A DNA stretch of 64,000 nucleotides from Blumeriella jaapii (lineage: Eukaryota > Ascomycota > Leotiomycetes > Helotiales > Drepanopezizaceae): NCBI GenBank assembly GCA_009599575.1, contig VWND01000067.1:558001-622000 (forward strand), written 5' to 3'. Of the stretch, positions 33,901 through 46,400 are shown piece by piece (within the stretch, counting starts at the first letter, position 1; the number at the start of each line of letters is the position of its first letter). The notes below the pieces were generated by a model. It did not search any database, was not told the origin of the DNA, and was given only the letters and a program-made list of their open reading frames with translations. Made by a program: the position numbers and the translations under genes.

Positions 33901-35729
33901 TTAAAAGCGCGACAGCGAACAGCTCGGAAGCAGCAGATGCTTTTAAACGATAAATTGAATTTTTAAATTTTAAAAAAAATAATTGCTAAAAATATAACTA
34001 CGCTAGCGCTTGTGAAAATAGCGTCCGATAAGCGCGATAACGGCAGCATTTTTTCCGAAAACGAAAAAAACAGTAAAAACGAAAAAAATAAAATGCTTAT
34101 AAAAAAACCCGCAGATTTAATTTTCGTAATCGCGTACGATATGCATAATTATACAATTATAAACGATTTGCTGCAAGCTAATAAGAATTTTCTTTTTTTC
34201 GAAGCGCAACGAGCGTAAGCTCGCAATTACAGCTTTGATTATTAATTGCGATAAAACAAATTGTTTTTCCAAAGCAGATTAATAATGCTTTTGAAATTTT
34301 TCGAATTGCGAATTTTTTTAATCCGATATATTTACGAACAGTTTTACGTAGTATACGCTAAAATAAAAAAAATAAAGCTTTTGGTCGGTCGCAAATATTA
34401 TTAAAAAATTATAAAAGCAGATATATAATAATACGTTTCGAATTGTCGTTGCATCCGAATAAAAGCTAGGCGCGACAAAACCCCGGGCTTTTTAAAGCCG
34501 TTGCTTATATTTAACAAGTTTTATTAATATTTAACGATGGATTTTACGAAGCTTTTATTAAACGAAAATGGTCACGATTTCGCTTTCGTAATAATAAATC
34601 GCTTATTTAAAAAGCTTTTGTTAATTCCTTACTATAAGATTATCACAGCGAAAAAGCTGGCAGCTTTATTTTTGATTTATTAAATACGCCATTTCGATAT
34701 GCCGGATTTAATTGTTTCGGATCGAGGAATTTAATTTGTTTCGGTTTTTTAGCAAAAACTTTATCGCATATTAAAAACCAAAATCAAATTGATTATTGCG
34801 TATAACTTTAATATCGATGGGCAGATCGAAATAATAAATTAGTATATTAAATAACGCTTCCGCTCCTTTTGCTTTTATTACCAAAATAATTAAAAACGCT
34901 TTTTACTTTTGATAAATATTACACAATTGATTTTGCCGCACGAATTTTTCGGCAACGTTTTTTTTTTTTAAGTTTTAAATAAATACGAAGCTCGCATATC
35001 TTAGGATATAAACAATTTCTGTTTTTTTCGCTCGGCTATCGAAAAGCTTAACCGCGACGAAGCTTTGCACCTGGCCTTCCGAGCTAAAAAGGTTATAAAA
35101 TACGCGTAATCGTTTATTGCGCAATAATAAGCTAAAATAAAGCGCTTCGCTAATTTATATAAATAATTAATAAATTGAAATATGAACGACGAAATATTAA
35201 TAAGTATTAAAAATTAAAAGCTCGACCGATCTTTCCGGAAGTTTTTAAACAAATGGTACGGCCTAGTTAAGATCGTCGACAAAATAGGAAAAAATTAAAA
35301 GCTTAACTTTTTCGCAAATTAATTAATTTATTTAATTTTTCATTTATATTCGCTCCGAAAGTATATTAGTAATCCTTTATCTGGCCAACGCCGTTCCGAA
35401 CCAATTTTTATTTAATTATTTTCTAAATAAACGAAATGGAAGATCGAAAAAATAATAAGTTCGAAGTTGCATAAAAAAATGTTGCAATATCAGATCAATT
35501 AAAAAAGCGCTGATAAAAATCTCGAATAATACTTTTGTTTTAACGTTATAATAATCTTTTATATTTTTCAAATATTCTACCGATCGCATTTCACCGCCAA
35601 AAGCTTTTTACGAGCATTTTCCGTATGGTTGCAAGCTTACAACGAAAGCAGAAAAAATTATATTAAATTAGAGAACGATAGACCTATGATTGCAACTGCG
35701 AAAACGCAGTTTTCGGAAAAGGGGGATAG
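33901..35729 (+). pseudogene. E1 integrase and chromodomain
   Basis: An acidic linker (SDKRDNGSIFSENEKN at 34012-34218) precedes the HHCC region. The core shows YLTMDFTKLLLNE near 34535 and IVSDRGI near 34710, i.e. both Asp regions, then INQYIKQRFR-like helices to 35160. A chromodomain lies at about 35440-35620 (KIEKIISSKLHKKMLQYQIN, then KSADKNLE). The purine tract at 35717-35729 ends the internal region. Stops at Gln and Trp codons are scattered throughout. Confidence 0.8.
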
Positions 35730-35988
35730 TGTTACGACTCTGGCCTGGCTAGTAGTAGTTGCCAGTGGTATAATTGCCAATAGTATAAATGCTGGTGGTG
35801 TTGAATTAAGGTTTGGGCACGGACCACCTCGGCCACTAGGCCTCGCGCTAAGTTACGTGACCCATAAGCGCAACCCACTGTATATAAAGTTCGCGACCCC
35901 GAGCATTCTAGCTCGGTGTTTTTTTTTCAATTTACATGCGTACCTTTTGGTCCATATCATTCCGATTATTCTTAAGCTAGCTGTGATA
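35730..35988 (+). repeat. E1 3' LTR
   Basis: Partner of 23108-23366. The palindrome is TTACGTGA here, one C-to-T from TCACGTGA. TATATAAA lies at 35881-35888, followed by the hairpin at 35899-35916. Confidence 0.93.
35899..35916 (+). promoter_or_regulatory. Hairpin plus T run just after the TATA box in LTR E
   Basis: CCGAGC, a 6-nt loop and GCTCGG are followed by GTG and nine T. The stem is conserved in E2 at 59242-59259 and, with one lost pair, in the E1 5' LTR. It lies within the expected first transcribed bases of the LTR, so it would sit at the 5' end of the RNA and again near its 3' end. A role is inference. Confidence 0.4.
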
Positions 35989-36492
35989 TCGGCCTTTTCG
36001 CAAGCTCGATAATTTTACAAACGGCCTTTTTAAAATTATAGCCAGAATTTTCGACAACGCTTTTAAGCTAAACCTTTTAATATTATAAACGTATATCCAG
36101 TTTTTCATGCTAATCGATTGCGTAAAACAATTAACGACGCATTGCCAAATCAGGTTAATTCAGCTTTTAAACTTATTAATATAACTGATAAGTTTAAATA
36201 CGAAATCGAAAAATTAATCGCCTGTCGAATGCAACGGAAAACCTTTTAGTACAAAGCTTTTTAAATAAGCTTAAATAAAAATCTTACGTGGTATCCCGCG
36301 TTTAATTTTATATATGCTTTTTTAAAGGTGCGCGATTTTCATTTGGCGTATAAAAAGCTTTCCGGTCCTTCTGCAAAATTTATAAACTGGCTAAAAGCGT
36401 ATTTCGAAGGTTTGGACTCGTACGATTATTTGGATAGCGACGTACCAATAAATAAAAACTCGAAGACGCGCTTTTTTCGGACGGAAAAATAA
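35989..36492 (+). pseudogene. D2 Pol C-terminal chromodomain
   Basis: Continuation of D2 after E1. The translation reads HANRLRKTINDALPNQVN, then KYEIEKLIACRMQ, LTWYPAFNFIYAFLK, RDFHLAYKKLSGPSAKF and INWLKAYFEGLDSYD. This is a complete chromodomain with its aromatic Trp-Tyr, ending in a stop just before the 3' LTR. Only a few Gln codons are lost, so this end is better kept than the D2 gag. Confidence 0.85.
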
Positions 36493-36759
36493 TATAACGA
36501 TTCACTTTTTTATTATTTTTCGTATTATCCCAGCAATTACGTGTAGCTGCAAGCTTTCTGGTTTTCTGGTGGGTTTTTTTATTAATTGTGAAAACTATTT
36601 ATATATATAAAACATTTTTTTTTTAGCATTTCTGACTTTTGCAATTATTAATTCTAAATGAATATTTTTGTTACAAAACCGAAGGCTCGTTTTTATATCA
36701 TATGAACACGGCGACCAGTTGACTGATCTCCCAGCCCTCCGACTGATTAAATCGTCACA
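36493..36759 (+). repeat. D2 3' LTR
   Basis: Starts TATAACGATTC (RIP-changed TGTGACGATTC) and ends AAATCGTCACA. One 28-bp repeat unit from 36532. Followed by the target duplicate AACGC. Confidence 0.92.
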
Positions 36760-37599
36760 AACGCGTACGAAATGTCGTTAGTTTTTTACTGGCGGAATTT
36801 ATTCGAATTTTGTAAAAGGCTTAACGAATATCGAATTTCGTAAAAATTCGTATTTCCGAAAAACGAATAAAAGTTTTATCGATAAAAAAAAAGAAATAGC
36901 AATTTTTACGAATAATATTATTAAAAACTCGATAATCGATACAAAAACGCAATAAACCGTCGGGTTTTTTAGCGAAAAGCATTAAAGCAGCGAAAAAAGC
37001 GATAAAAAGTTGAATGAAACTTTTGTTAAAATTATTTTGCAAATAAATTTTAATAATCTCGAGCTTTAAAATCGATATTTTATACAAAAAAGTATATTTC
37101 AGCTTTTTCTTATTTATAATAAGCTCGATTTTATAATCGTAGGGCCGGTGAAAAGCTAGCTCGTTACTAGCGGCTTTAAAAAACACGTATTCGAAGTTTT
37201 TATACTCCGGGGAAAAAAATTCGAAAAAAGATTTATTCGAAATTAGCTTTGCTAAGCTAATTAAAAAGATCGAAATCGATATTTCGTTGATTTTGAAACG
37301 TTCGAAAAAACCGTAAGATTAGGTTTTGAAAAAAATATTATACGTAAAATCGTTTAGTATTTTATCGATTTCGTACAAAAAGGTTGAAAACATTTTAATT
37401 GTTTTTTTTCTAAAAATCAGCTTAAAAACGTATACGGTGATTTGGCAGATGGAAAATAAATAAGCAGTAAATTAAAAAATTCGTTTTCGAATTGGTCGTT
37501 TAAAAAAGTTAGAAAAAAATGGCTTATTTGAATTATCGATTATATTAAACTGAAAAGCTATCGCGGCGAAAGCTTTTTTTTGGTTTTTAATATAATTGT
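36760..37599 (-). mobile_element. Gypsy D3, fragment 2: RT N-terminal part
   Basis: The open frame 36821-37186 on the minus strand gives RT fingers: FKAASNELAFHRPYDYKI, then FAKKPDGLLRFCIDYRVFNN and RIFTKFDIR. It continues the D3 frame from fragment 1 (47039 onward, after B1) and leads into fragment 3 at 9233 (after D2). The left boundary is AACGC, the right boundary the B1 target TTGT at 37596-37599. Confidence 0.88.
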
Positions 37600-37864
37600 T
37601 GTAAAACGGTGATACCTTGTATTGATGGGAGTTGGTAGTTTTAGCTATGGTCGAGGCATGGACCCTTCCGAGACCCCCTGCTATTGACTACCTTCAACAG
37701 GTATAAAAGCAAAGCACCCTTTTAAATAGTACTATAGGCACGCAGTTCAATTTATACTTTTACTTATTTTTTTTATTTTTTTTAGTCTTTTTTAGAAATT
37801 TCCTAGATTATTTTATCTATCGATATATGGCCGTATTAATTTGGTTTTTTTATTTATTTTTATA
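37600..37864 (+). repeat. B1 5' LTR
   Basis: The 265-bp copy is less mutated than the 3' copy in its first half. TATAAAAG at 37702-37709 is the likely TATA box. The LTR is followed by TTTGGTAATTTACGC, the probable primer-binding region, shared with B2. Confidence 0.9.
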
Positions 37865-38152
37865 TTTGGTAATTTACGCAAGGATTTAAATTTCGGTGTT
37901 TCGTTTTTATATATTCGCCGATGCATTTTTTAAATTCGCAATTAAAATCGATTTCGATATTTCGCTATTACGGCTTGAAGGATTTTTTATATAATATTAT
38001 TCGCAGTTGTATTATATAAAGGATTTTTAATAGCTTTTTTTATTTTACGTATAATTATTGGATTATAGAAATGTAATATATTTCAGAAACGTTTGAAATT
38101 ACGATTAGGCAATTTTGAACCGTGCGAAGTTTAAAGCTCGAAAATCGCTTTT

Positions 38153-38394
38153 TTATTTAAAAATAACAAATCGAATATTGGTTTATACGCTTCGACCGTT
38201 GCGCTCGGCCTTTTTGAATTAGATTTTTTTTAGTTAAACGCTTGGCGAAAATTCAACTTTTTGATTTTACGCTTTGTGATTATAATAATTATAATTTGCG
38301 GCTTTTTATTAGAAATAGTAAGGAAATGGCTGTACGTGCATTGGTCTGAGCTACGAAATATCGAAACCGTGGATTATATAGCAATATTATATTA
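38153..38394 (+). pseudogene. B1 leader ORF (copy of 218-460)
   Basis: Same frame and length as the B2 ORF, with one internal stop where B2 has Trp. The apolar run here is FLILRFVIIIIIICGFLL, followed by EIVRKWLYVHW and NIETVDYI. The two copies differ at scattered positions but keep the apolar core, the Trp-Arg-Lys pair before it and the C-terminal motif. Function unknown. Confidence 0.45.
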
Positions 38395-38639
38395 ATTTAA
38401 TTAATTTATTAAAAAACTAGTTTTTTAATATATTATTTAAATATCTAGACGCAATTTTATTTTATTTAATTTTTTCAAAGAATATAAAGATTTTTTTAAT
38501 AGTTTTTTTATTGAAAACGATTTTTTTTATATTAAAAACTTTCGATTTGCAATTCCAAAAAATATTCGTTTATTTAATTTAAACTTTATTAACATTTTCG
38601 CTAATATTATAGATAACGACGCTTTTCGTTTTTTTATAC

Positions 38640-39900
38640 GAGGCCGCATGCTTTTTTCTGGCTCCTTTGGTGCATTTTTATTTAGTGGCGCCAACGTTAC
38701 CGATTTTATCGAGAAATATAAAAAAACTTATAAGGATTTCGGAGTTTTTAAAACTGAAATATTCGATAAACTTTTTCGCTATTATAACTTAATTATTAAA
38801 AATATTATTAAATCGATAAATAAATGGAAGGCTATTAAGGTTCGAAACTGGCGTAAGCTAGTTAAAGTTTTGAAATCGGAATTCCGAAATTACGACCGCT
38901 AGCAAATTCGCGATATTATCGCTTTTTTCAAATAGTTTATTATAATAATTCGCTAGGCCAAAAAACTCAAAGCTTATTATCGTATTTATACGAGAGTTTT
39001 TAACGTTTTCGTTAATAAAAAGGTTTTAAGCGAAATTAAATAGAAAAGATTGTTTTTACTTGGCTTTTTAATTAACATTCGTAACAAAATTATTAAATAT
39101 TTTAAGGTTAATAAATAAGATTTTGAAACCTTCGATTAATATTTTAAATTTGTGAAATTCGTTTTTAAATAAAATTAAAACGAACGTATTATCGAAGCCA
39201 TAAATCAAAAAAAATCCTTTTTTTTTATTTATAAAAAAAACGTAGAAGCTTTAATATAAAAATATGCTTAGCTATTAAAAGTTATCGAAATCGCTAAAAA
39301 ATAATCAATTATTATATTATTTAATTGTTTTGCAAAATTTATTGGCTTGGAAAAGCTTAATAAAAATATCGAAACTTTCGTATTAAAATTTACCGATATT
39401 AAAATTTAAAAATTTCAGAGCAAAGTCGAAGGTTTTATGCAATAATAAAAAAAACTTTTTTACGTTAGCTCGAATAATAAAAACGATTAAAATAATTTTT
39501 ATAATAATTACTTTTTTTAAAATGCGCGAAGCGATTAGCTTCGCTAAGCTACCGTAAAAGTAATAGCTGCTTAATGGCAACTTTTTCGTATTAGCGATCA
39601 GAATTAGCGAAACACTAACTATAATAACGATTATTAGGAGAAAAAAGGAAATTAACGCGGAAATCAAAATCGCGATTATTAAAATAATAAAAGTAATTAT
39701 TAAAACAGATTTCGTGGCCTTAAGTATAAATTCTATAATAATAAAAAAATTTACTGCGAAAAATCTTATATTCGCTCAAAATGCAAAGCATTTAATTTTT
39801 GTATAAATAATAATATTTGCTATATTAATAAATACGAAGCGATCTGCTTCGGATCGACGGAAGCAGAAATAAATCTTTTTAATAAAACTGAAAATCAGAA
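38640..39900 (+). pseudogene. B1 gag
   Basis: The open frame 38648-38902 is the N-terminal Gag: FSGANVTDFIEKYKKTYKDF, KLFRYYN and KAIKVRNWRKLVKVLKSEFR. This matches fungal Gypsy Gag, which starts F-(S/T)-G-x-(D/N)-VT-F and has the LPRYC and LKKALLKEYRD segments. A zinc-knuckle region at about 39750-39850 reads IYCEKSYIRSKCKAF with its His now Tyr, then AICFGSTEAEI, a C-terminal motif of this Gag class. The minus frame 39383-39667 is a shadow. Product: capsid and RNA-binding protein. Confidence 0.78.
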
Positions 39901-40749
39901 CTGATTAAATATTATTTGCTTAAAAATAAAAGGTACGAAATAAAACGATTGCTTGGAAAACAGAAAAATGCAAAAACGATTTTTATTAATAAAAAAGAAA
40001 ACATTTTAAAAAGCGTATTAATTAAAAAGAAAACTTCTATTCTAAATATAAATAAAATTTAAATATATAAATAAAAAACAAATATATATATTACTAATGC
40101 AAGTATCGTATTTACAAATATTATGGCTGTATAATTAAGCCAGCGAATTATAAAAAAGCAAAATGCTTTTGTTTTATTTGCTAAATCAATTAGTATAAAA
40201 AAAAACGTTAAGATCGAAAAAAAAAAAGATTTTAAAATTCGAAAAGAAATCGATAAAATTATTAAAAAATCGCTTACAATAAAAAAAATTAACGACAATA
40301 TAAAAAATATCGATACCGATACTCCGGTTCAAATCATTCAGAAAATATCAGCTTTTAAGCGCTTATTATTAATGCGAAGCGAAAAATAAATCGACAAATA
40401 TATTAGTTTCGAAGCCGTTAACAAAGCTATTGAAAAAATCATAAAACAGAAAATTAAATTGAAATTCAGCGATTTATTTAGCATAAAAAGGAGATTCGAT
40501 AAAATTATTAACAAACAAATCTTTGTATTAAAAAGAAACGAAAAAGTTAAGATTATTCGAAAAGAAAACGATTTTAAACTAGAAAAAATATAAAAAGAAA
40601 TTTATAATATCGCAATTAATTTAGCCGATAAAAAAAAATCTTCGGAAAAAATCAGTTTTTTGATTTTTGCTATAAAAATTTAAAAATCAAAACGACGAAA
40701 CTGCTTTTATATTATTATAAAAATATCAAAAATAAAAATAATACTTGAA

Positions 40750-42720
40750 AAAAATACGACCGCTTTCGTTTTATTCGATAATAGAGCCGAAGTTAATTGC
40801 ATAAATTAAAACAGCCGAAGCTAGTAGTATTTCGATTATTATCGATAAACGAATAATTTATATTACCGTTAATAAAAATACGATTGAATTTGACGAAATT
40901 ATACGAAATATAAAAATCGACGTTAAAAATATTATTATTTATAAAAAATTTTTAATAATAAAAAAATACTTTTATTTCATTATTTTTAAAATACTTTGGA
41001 TTTTGGAAAGTTTCGTTAGTTTTAAATACACCGAAAACGGCCAGATAAAAGCTTTTTTTTGTAATTAAAACCGGTTTTTTTAAAAATAAATTATCGTCGC
41101 CGGCGATAAGGTTTTTTTAATCGACGTTTTATCGGAAAACGAATAGCCGGCTTTGGCTTTAGAACAGACGCTGGGCTATAATAAAACTTGGAAAATACTC
41201 GGCTAAAAGCATTTACGTTATTAATCGAAATAGCATCGCGAATGAAATTGGTTAATATTAATATTTTTAGCTATTAATTTAAAAATAAAAGTTTCGAAGA
41301 TTTCGTTTTCGTATTAAACAAATCCGATTTACATATTTTACTTTTTTATATTAATATTAGCATTTTTTACAAACGCAAAGCTAATAAAATACAATTCGTA
41401 AATTTTAGCGAATCCGGTAAAAATATTTCCGAAAAAATAAACGATTAATTTAAAAAAGATAAAATAATAAAACTGTTTTAATTAATTACTAACGAATTCG
41501 AAAAATTTATTACCGGCCGATTTTTCAGCTTATTATTTAGCAGCCGATTTATAAAAAAACGATTTAATAATTTAGTAATCGGAACCCAATTTTTATTAAA
41601 AAAAAAAAAGTTTTGTACGAAGTTTTACGCAACCGAAAAAAGCTATAATCTTCGATTTTACCGAAATAGGCCAATTCAGCTTTGACGTTACGCTTTATAT
41701 CGATATTAAAACTGTATTTTACGAAGCTTAGCAAAAAAAAACCTTTTTAATTTCCAAAGCTTTTTAAAATAAAATAGTCGAAATGCTAAAAAAACGAATT
41801 AAGCAAAAAATTTTCGAATTTTGCTACGGCTTATACAAAAACAAATAATTTATAATTGCGAAAAAAAAAAAAAGTATTTACAAATTTATTATCGCAATCG
41901 TCGAAATAAACAAAATAACGATACGAAACGCTAACGTGCTATCCAACGTCGATTAATTTTTAAACAAATTTGCAAAATTAACGATCGTTTTTTTTTTCGA
42001 TCTGTTTTCCGACTACGATTATTTAATATTTAATTTACGATTTCGAAATATAACGGCAATTCAAATTCCAATCGGTTTATTACGTATAACGAGAATATTT
42101 ATAAAAGCTATTAATTTAATCGTTTAATTCGTAATTCGAAAAGCAACGGATTCGTTAAACGAAATCATAAAAATATTTTCGACGGGCTTTTAAAAGCTAT
42201 TCGAAAGGGCTATAAGCGTTGGTCGCGGAAATTCTCGAAAATGCTTTTTGCTATGCGTATATATATATACGCTTTTATTAAAATAATTTTATTTTTTATT
42301 TAATACGGCAAAAACGCTCGATTGCTTTTGGAAATAAAATAGCTTGTGTAAAAGTTTTATAACGTAGTTAAAATAAAAACGAAAGCAGATTTATTAGTAA
42401 TAAAGTTTAAACAGCTAAATTACCGCGATATAAATAAAAAAAATAATTTAAAAAAAAATTTTTTTAAAAAAGCGGCTAAAAAAGTTTGGAATAAAATCAA
42501 AGTTTTAAAAAAAACGTTAATTAAAAAAAAAGATTTGGTTTTAATTTACGACGTTTAGCGCGCTATCGATAAATCGGCCGATATTAAGCTTAATTATAAA
42601 TAGCTCGGACCTTACGAAATATGCGAGGCCGAATTGAATAAAAGCTATTATAAGCTTACGGAATTCGATAGAACAAAACTAAAAGAAACGTTCGCCGCCA
42701 ATTAATTAAAGCGATTTTAT
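40750..42720 (+). pseudogene. B1 pol: protease, RT fingers, integrase C-terminus, deleted middle
   Basis: Protease: VLFDNRAEVNCINL near 40765-40810, the D-T-G-A-E-V-N-C-I block with Thr-Gly changed to Asn-Arg. RT: ITIRNANVLSNVD, then FFFDLFSDYDYLIFN and TAIQIPIGLLRITRI to about 42130, the class that has SLIDFFSGYDQ and TPLGLLRMT. At ~42135 the reading passes directly to ATDSLNEIIKIFSTGF, an integrase segment (N-G-L-V-E-R-G-H-type), skipping the Y-x-D-D box, RNase H and the DDE core. The end is intact: LGPYEICEAELNKSYYKL and ETFAAN, LKRFY at ~42710. Confidence 0.85.
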
Positions 42721-43440
42721 AAAAAAAACCAGTAAATTTATTTTTTGAATTTTAAATTAAATAGCGACTCCGATTTCAGCGATTTCGACGACGATTCCGA
42801 TTAAAACGATTATATTTTTTAAAAAAAAAAACCTTTTGAAAAAGTTTGAAAACAATTAAACGATAACCTCGCGGTTAAAAGTATAATTTAAATCGTAATT
42901 TCATTTATAACCGAAAAAAAGAAAAATGTATATAAAATTGTTTATTAATTGTTTTATTGTTTTTATTGTTTATTGTTTTTTTCTTTATTATATACTGTTT
43001 TATTGTTTTTGTTTTGCTTTGCTTATATATAATTTAATTATTTTATTTTATATATACTATTTATTTTTAAGATTTTTTTTTATATTATTTAAGATATTTA
43101 TTATATTTTTTTTTGTTTAATTGTATTTTTGTTTACTAAAACAAAAGCTTTGTATATATTTGAGCCGCATATTTAATATATTTATATTGCTTGCATATTT
43201 TACGAAAACTATTTTTTATGTATTTTATTATTTGTTATTTTTTGTATTATTTATTTTTTTCGTTATTTTGAACGGATGCTTATTTAAATAATTATAAATT
43301 ATTAAAAAAACAGCATGCGGATTTTCGTAACTTTTTGATACAAATATTTTATAATTTTTGTATTTTTTTCTAACTATTTTTTAATAAATATAATACATTT
43401 TTTTAATTAACAAACTTATCGATATTATATCGTTTTTTAA
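42721..43440 (+). other. B1 low-complexity spacer after pol
   Basis: An acidic tail (SDSDFSDFDDDSD) closes pol. From ~42900 to 43330 the sequence is T-rich; the open frame 42926-43120 is a run of Phe, Ile, Tyr and Leu that follows from composition. No gene can be supported. Confidence 0.55.
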
Positions 43441-43449
43441 ATAAAGCGT

Positions 43450-46400
43450 TGCTAAACCTGGCAAATTTATTTTTAATTTATTTTGGAACGAAATTATTAT
43501 ACGTAATTTTTCCGAATTTAAGCAAGCATATAATGCCGCTATTTCAAATTAATAAGCAGTTTTCGTAAAAATATTTATATAACAATTCGATATAATAATT
43601 GAAAACGTTAACGAATTTTTATTCGATTACGAAAGTTTTATTAAAATTAAATTCGTTCGCAAAAGCTTTGATTACGATAAGTTTCTGCTAAATTACGATA
43701 ACGTTTTAAAAGCTTTCGCCGAAGCAAAGCTCGAAATAATAAAAAAAAAATAATAAACCGAATATTACGCTTTTTGCCAAATTAACGAAAAAAAGATATT
43801 TAAAAATACGTTTATAGCAAAATCATCGGTGTTATTTTATTTCGGCATTTCGCTCGCTTTTTCGAAATTATTATTTTTACGAAAAAAAAAGTCTGAATAT
43901 TAAACGCTTATATTTTTAAAACGCAAGCTTTAAAAGTTAATAATTTAAAAATCCGCAGGTTTATAAAGTTTTTTACAATTGTTTGCAAACTGGTTAACGA
44001 TATTATATAATCGTTAAAAAAAATTTTAATCGGTTGCGAAATTTTAAATTTGACTTTTTTTCAAAATAAAAAACTAAGCGTCGCTAAATGCGGCATTTTT
44101 ATATCGAAAAAAAAAAACGACGCTATTTCGATATTTTAAATTTACAACGACGAAAAAAACGAAAAAGCTAATATTATTTTCGTTTAATTCGAAAAAATAT
44201 ACGCGGTGGCAATTAATATTTTTAAAGCAGCTAAAATAATTCGGCGATTTTTATTTTTAACTGTCGAAAACGAATCCGAAAACGAAATTAAAAGCGTAAT
44301 AATAAATAATCGCTTATTCGAATATAAAAAACTTATTATATTTATAAAAACAATTTCGGAAAAAATAAAAACAAAAAACGTAAAAAAGCGCGCCGATATT
44401 TTCGAAATCTTTTTTGTTCGAAAAAGAAAATTATTCGCGTCGCTAATAAAAAAAGCACCGCGAGTAAAAACAGCCGGAAATCGACGCCGAGCTATAGCTT
44501 TTAAGCTAATTAATAAAAAACGCGACGATTCTACGAAATCAGATTTAAAAAACGTAAGTATTCCGAAAAAAAAAAATTTAAACGATTTTAAATTTAACTT
44601 TTCGAAATTAAATACGCAAATATTAAAAACGCTTGCTGCGTTTAAAAACGTCGTACCGCTAATATTTCAGATTTTGATAAAAGCATTTAAAATTTCGATT
44701 ATTATACGATTCGACCGAAAAAGCTTAAAAAAAAATATCGAAATTATCGCGGGAAAAATTATATAAAAAATATAAGATTAAATTATTTTGCTTAAAACTT
44801 TCGCTTTCGACGACGAAACGATTTAAAAGTTTTATTTCGATATTTTTATATAAAAATCAAATAAATCCGTCAGCTTTTTCTTTTTTGCTTCGAACGAAAA
44901 TTAAATTAAATTTTTTTCGGAAGATTGCAAATATAATACGCCGAAACAAATAAAAAAGATTTTTAAAAACGGTAATCCGTTTTTATTCGAGCTTTTTTTC
45001 GCTGAAAAACTCCGATTTTTTAATTTCGTTTTTACAAATAACGTTAACGCTAAAAAAAACGGTAAATTCTGCTATTTTTACGTGCGTTATTACGCGGCGT
45101 ATTACGATTTGATTATAAAAAAAGTCGACGTTATCGGCTTTATTAATCGATTCGCTGCTATTAAAAATTCGGATTCCGACGTATTCGAAATTGATTTTAA
45201 TAATTAATTTATATTTCGACGAAAAACTGCGAAAATTATTTAAACGCGTGCTAAAGCTTATTTGGGCTACGCAAATTTTAAAGCGGATTCTAAAGCTTTT
45301 AACGCGATTATAAAGCTCGATTAAAACGTAAAAAAATAAAAGCAACGAGTATTTTTAAAAGCCGACTTTTTTAGCTTTTCGACCGAAAATGTGTTTTAAA
45401 GTTTATTTGAATTAAATTGCGAATTCGTTAATTACGTAAGATTTTACAACGGAAAAAATAAATTATTATTGCATTTTATAAAAGAAAAAATAATTAAATA
45501 TAAGTATTATTTCCGATTAATTAAAACCCAAAAAGCGTTTACAGCTTTTTTCGCTAATATATTTTATAGTTTTATTTAATAAGCTTTTAAAATGCATCCC
45601 GGCTTTTATTTCGCTGTTTTGATTATTCGAAACTTTAAAAACTGCCGCTTCGTAATATATTTTAACGTTCCGATCGCTTTAGATTTCGCTGGTTCCGATC
45701 GTATTACGATTACAAAATTCGATATCGCCGATTTTTAAAAAAAGAAAAAAATCGAAGATTTTACCGACGCTATTTTCGATTATTACGTTCTGTTTGCATT
45801 CGCATATAATTCGGAAATAATCGAAGTTTATTTGTAATTATATTACGACGCTAAATTAATTAAAACTATTTAGAAAGATTTAGCTTTTTCGTATTTAGCG
45901 CGTTTAAAATAATAGCCTCGGCTATTTTATCAAATTACGAAACCGAAAGCTACGAAATAAAAAATAAAATAATTTCTGTTAGCTTTTCGATTAAGCAAAA
46001 AGTTTTCGTTAAATTCAGAATTTAAAAAATCGACGGCGCGATATTAATTTATTCGAATAATTATACGGCGCAGAAATATAAAAATTATTTCGAAAACGAC
46101 GCTTCGATAAGTAATCTGATATTATTTGTATTGCGGCGAAAGCAATTATAGTATTTTCGATGGTTTCGATTGCAAACGATTATTTTCGAACTATTTCGTA
46201 AAATAGTTTTTTTTATAAGCTTCGGAGCTTTTTTAAAAGCATTCGTTGATAAATAACCGTAGTCCGATCTATTAGTTTTACGCGAAGCAAAAGCGTTAAT
46301 CGGTTTTAATTACGACGAATTAATCGATTATTTTTACGATTTTAATATAAAACTTTTCAGCGCTTTTTGCAAAGCGTAGGATTACGTTCAAAAGCTGGAA

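Larger units (their letters stand above)
23108..35988 (+). mobile_element. Gypsy chromovirus E1, complete, carrying nested D1
   Basis: Both LTRs are 259 bp (23108-23366, 35730-35988) with TCGGC duplicated at 23103-23107 and 35989-35993. After removing D1 (26507-32975) and one ATATA, E1 is ~6.4 kb: gag with zinc knuckle, protease, a long linker, RT, RNase H, integrase and a chromodomain. A purine tract AAAAGGGGGATAG directly precedes the 3' LTR, as expected for plus-strand priming. E2 at the right edge is the same family. Confidence 0.93.
9234..36759 (+). mobile_element. Gypsy chromovirus D2, complete, carrying nested F and E1
   Basis: The 5' LTR (9234-9501) and 3' LTR (36493-36759) are both ~268 bp and flanked by AACGC at 9229-9233 and 36760-36764. 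D3 sequence resumes exactly across the site. Removing F (13595-21808) and E1 (23108-35988), with one copy of each duplicated target, restores a single element: gag, protease, RT, RNase H, integrase, chromodomain. F split the RNase H/integrase linker and E1 split the integrase C-terminal part. D2 belongs to the same family as D1, D3 and D4. Confidence 0.92.

Noticed and set aside
35899..35920. Bacterial-type intrinsic terminator
   Set aside because: Hairpin plus T run looks like one, but the context is a fungal LTR just after a TATA box; kept only as a hairpin of unknown role.
42926..43120. Apparent multi-pass membrane protein (Phe/Ile/Tyr-rich)
   Set aside because: T-rich low-complexity DNA gives this translation in any frame; no start context or homologous copy.
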